Assembly: GCA_016870815.1 (NCBI GenBank)
Contig: VGAI01000008.1
Location: 1 to 37,601, forward strand
Length of the DNA stretch: 37,601 nt
Origin: Actinomycetota bacterium
GTDB taxonomy: Bacteria; Actinomycetota; Actinomycetes; Nanopelagicales; Nanopelagicaceae
Direction of reading: 5' to 3'
Shown: positions 36,123 to 37,601 of the stretch, in pieces
Position numbering within the stretch: the stretch's first letter is position 1
How the letters are laid out: every line of letters begins with the position of its first letter
Program-made: the position numbers and the translations under genes
The notes under the pieces: generated by a model
What the model was told of the DNA's origin: nothing
Databases searched by the model: none
The model's input: only the letters and a program-made list of their open reading frames with translations

Positions 36123-37489
36123 TGTCCACCTCACAAGTAACCATCAACGATGTCGGCACAGCCGAAGATTTTCTCGCAGCAATCGAAGGAACAATAAAGA
36201 ATTTCAATGACGGCGACCTCGTTTCAGGCGTCGTAGTCCAGGTAGATCGTGAAGAAGTCCTACTGGATATCGGTTACAAGACAGAGGGTGTGATTCCTGC
36301 CCGTGAGCTCTCGATCCGTAATGACCTCGATCCATCTGAGATCGTCAAAGTAGGTGAGCGCGTTGAAGCGCTAGTTCTCACGAAAGAAGATAAAGAGGGA
36401 CGGCTAATTCTCTCGAAGAAGAGAGCGCAGTACGAGAAGGCTTGGGTCGATATTGAAGAGAAGAAGAATCGTGATGAAGTGGTCGTCGGAACGGTCATTG
36501 AAGTCGTCAAAGGCGGCTTGATTGTTGATATCGGTTTGCGTGGCTTCTTGCCAGCATCACTGGTTGAACTTCGTCGCGTCCGAGATCTCACCCCATATAT
36601 CGGCAAACAGGTCGAAGCACGAATCATCGAACTCGATAAGAATCGAAATAACGTCGTGCTCTCGCGTCGTGCCTATCTTGAACAGACTCAATCTGAGTCA
36701 CGCACCTCATTCCTCAACCAACTTCAACGCGGACAGGTCCGAACTGGAGTTGTCTCTTCGATCGTCAACTTTGGCGCCTTCGTGGATCTTGGTGGCGTAG
36801 ATGGCTTGGTTCACGTCTCTGAGCTTTCATGGAAGCACATCGATCATCCAGGTGAAGTAGTTGCCGTCGGTGATGAAGTAACCGTAGAAGTACTTGAAGT
36901 GGACTTTGAGCGCGAGCGTGTCTCACTCTCACTCAAAGCAACACAAGAAGATCCTTGGCAGGCATTTGCTAGAACGCACACCATCAATCAAGTGGTCCCA
37001 GGCGAAGTTACGAAGTTGGTTCCATTTGGTGCATTCATTCGAGTATTCGATGGAATCGAAGGTCTCGTACATATCTCTGAGTTGGCCGAACGCCATGTCG
37101 AGATTCCAGAGCAGGTGGTTCAGGTCGGCGACCAACTCTTCGTCAAGATCATTGATATCGATCTCGAACGACGTCGAATTTCTCTTTCGCTGAAGCAGGC
37201 CAATGAAGGTCATGATGTCGAGGTTGAAGCCTTTGATCCCTCGCAATACGGAATGCAGGCTCGTTACGATGAGAATGGCAACTTCATCTACCCAGAAGGA
37301 TTCGATCCAGAGACGCAGGAATGGCGTCCGGGTTACGAATCCCAGCGTGAAGAGTGGGAGCGTCAATACGCAGAGGCGCAGGCTCGTTTTGTAGCCCATA
37401 AGAAGCAGAAGGCGGAAGCGAAAGCCGCTGATGCTGTTGCCGCTGAAGCTGGCGTAACTGCTGCGACAGCCGAGGGAGCCACCGAGTAG
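36122..37489 (+). CDS. rpsA: 30S ribosomal protein S1
   Basis: S1 binds mRNA and helps initiation on structured leaders. The protein has 455 residues from TTG 36122, giving STSQVTINDVGTAEDFLAAIEGTIKNFNDGDLV, which aligns with other actinobacterial S1 N-termini. The TTG at 36077 is a less likely start. Four S1 (OB-fold) domains are visible, at about residues 33-103, 118-187, 205-275 and 290-360, fewer than the six in E. coli and typical of actinobacteria. The tail is acidic then Ala/Glu/Lys-rich (YGMQARYDENGNFIYPEGFDPE and on). The stop TAG (37487-37489) overlaps a likely -10 box for coaE. Confidence 0.96.
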   Translation: MSTSQVTINDVGTAEDFLAAIEGTIKNFNDGDLVSGVVVQVDREEVLLDIGYKTEGVIPARELSIRNDLDPSEIVKVGERVEALVLTKEDKEGRLILSKKRAQYEKAWVDIEEKKNRDEVVVGTVIEVVKGGLIVDIGLRGFLPASLVELRRVRDLTPYIGKQVEARIIELDKNRNNVVLSRRAYLEQTQSESRTSFLNQLQRGQVRTGVVSSIVNFGAFVDLGGVDGLVHVSELSWKHIDHPGEVVAVGDEVTVEVLEVDFERERVSLSLKATQEDPWQAFARTHTINQVVPGEVTKLVPFGAFIRVFDGIEGLVHISELAERHVEIPEQVVQVGDQLFVKIIDIDLERRRISLSLKQANEGHDVEVEAFDPSQYGMQARYDENGNFIYPEGFDPETQEWRPGYESQREEWERQYAEAQARFVAHKKQKAEAKAADAVAAEAGVTAATAEGATE

Positions 37490-37492
37490 TTT
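37487..37492 (+). promoter_or_regulatory. Putative -10 box of a leaderless coaE promoter
   Basis: TAGTTT is followed by exactly 6 bases and then GTG at 37499. The TAG is the rpsA stop. There is no ribosome-binding site. Confidence 0.45.
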
Positions 37493-37498
37493 CATCCC

Positions 37499-37601
37499 GT
37501 GCTCACCGTTGCGGTCACTGGGGGAATCGGTTCAGGTAAGTCACTCGTCGGTGACTACCTTGAGGCACTTGGCGCTATCGTCATCGATTCTGATCAACTT
37601 G
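37499..37601 (+). CDS. coaE: Dephospho-CoA kinase (5' part only)
   Basis: CoaE phosphorylates dephospho-CoA in the last step of CoA synthesis. The first 34 codons are present, beginning GTG. They read LTVAVTGGIGSGKSLVGDYLEALGAIVIDSDQL, with the P-loop GGIGSGKS and the D(S/A)D motif after the second strand, both typical of CoaE. The rpsA-coaE order is conserved in actinobacteria. The gene runs off the right edge. Confidence 0.93.
   Translation, partial: MLTVAVTGGIGSGKSLVGDYLEALGAIVIDSDQL

Noticed and set aside
36929-37495. 188-codon minus-strand open frame in rpsA
   Set aside because: It is antisense to S1 domains 3-4 and the tail, with no recognisable domain. Shadow frame.
1-37601. Mobile elements, CRISPR arrays, prophage, transfer signs
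   Set aside because: All genes are conserved core functions in conserved order. I saw no regularly spaced direct repeats, transposase, integrase or clear change in composition.

Overview
The window is a gene-dense piece of a bacterial chromosome, almost certainly from an actinobacterium (Actinomycetota). The order ftsW-murG-murC-ftsQ-ftsZ-pgeF-yggS-sepF-yggT / ileS / traR-lspA-rluD / dnaE / hisD-C-B-H-A-F-I / dsbA-like-lgt / gltB-gltD / pyk / tRNA-pdtaR / polA-rpsA-coaE is the classic actinobacterial division-to-rpsA block. Several proteins (FtsZ, S1, IleS, DnaE1, PolA without exonuclease residues) have the actinobacterial form. Very short gaps, moderate GC by eye and loss of genes usual in this block (divIVA, trp genes) suggest a streamlined lineage such as the freshwater planktonic Nanopelagicales (acI). 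That finer placement is inference.

Layout. Positions 1-7346 (+) hold cell-wall and division genes, from the 3' end of ftsW to sepF and yggT. ileS (7385-10522) lies alone on the minus strand. Positions 10576-16534 (+) hold a DksA-type zinc-finger protein with a lysine-rich tail, lspA, an RluD-type pseudouridine synthase and dnaE. Positions 16549-22151 are a his operon of seven overlapping or closely spaced genes; hisG and hisE are not here. Positions 22222-24517 hold a membrane-anchored DsbA-like protein, lgt and a VIT1-family metal transporter. Positions 24641-32096 hold gltB-gltD (glutamate synthase) and pyk. Positions 32137-32783 hold a tRNA gene followed one base later by the response regulator pdtaR. 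A minus-strand hotdog thioesterase (32785-33231) diverges from polA (33327-35957). rpsA and the first 103 bases of coaE finish the window. I see no mobile element, CRISPR array, phage gene or rRNA, and no gene-free stretch longer than 300 bases. The largest gap is 189 bases, before ftsZ.

Expression logic. The most striking non-coding signal is a repeated promoter-start arrangement. Eleven genes have TAnnnT followed by exactly 6 or 7 bases and then the start codon, as expected for leaderless mRNAs. In five of these (murG, sepF, yggT, the VIT1 gene, coaE) the TA of the -10 box is the start of the previous gene's stop codon. Genes inside operons instead overlap by 4 bases or carry Shine-Dalgarno sequences. 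The tRNA upstream of pdtaR is also odd: a class I body with a short variable loop but a CAA (leucine) anticodon, with pdtaR beginning one base after its discriminator.
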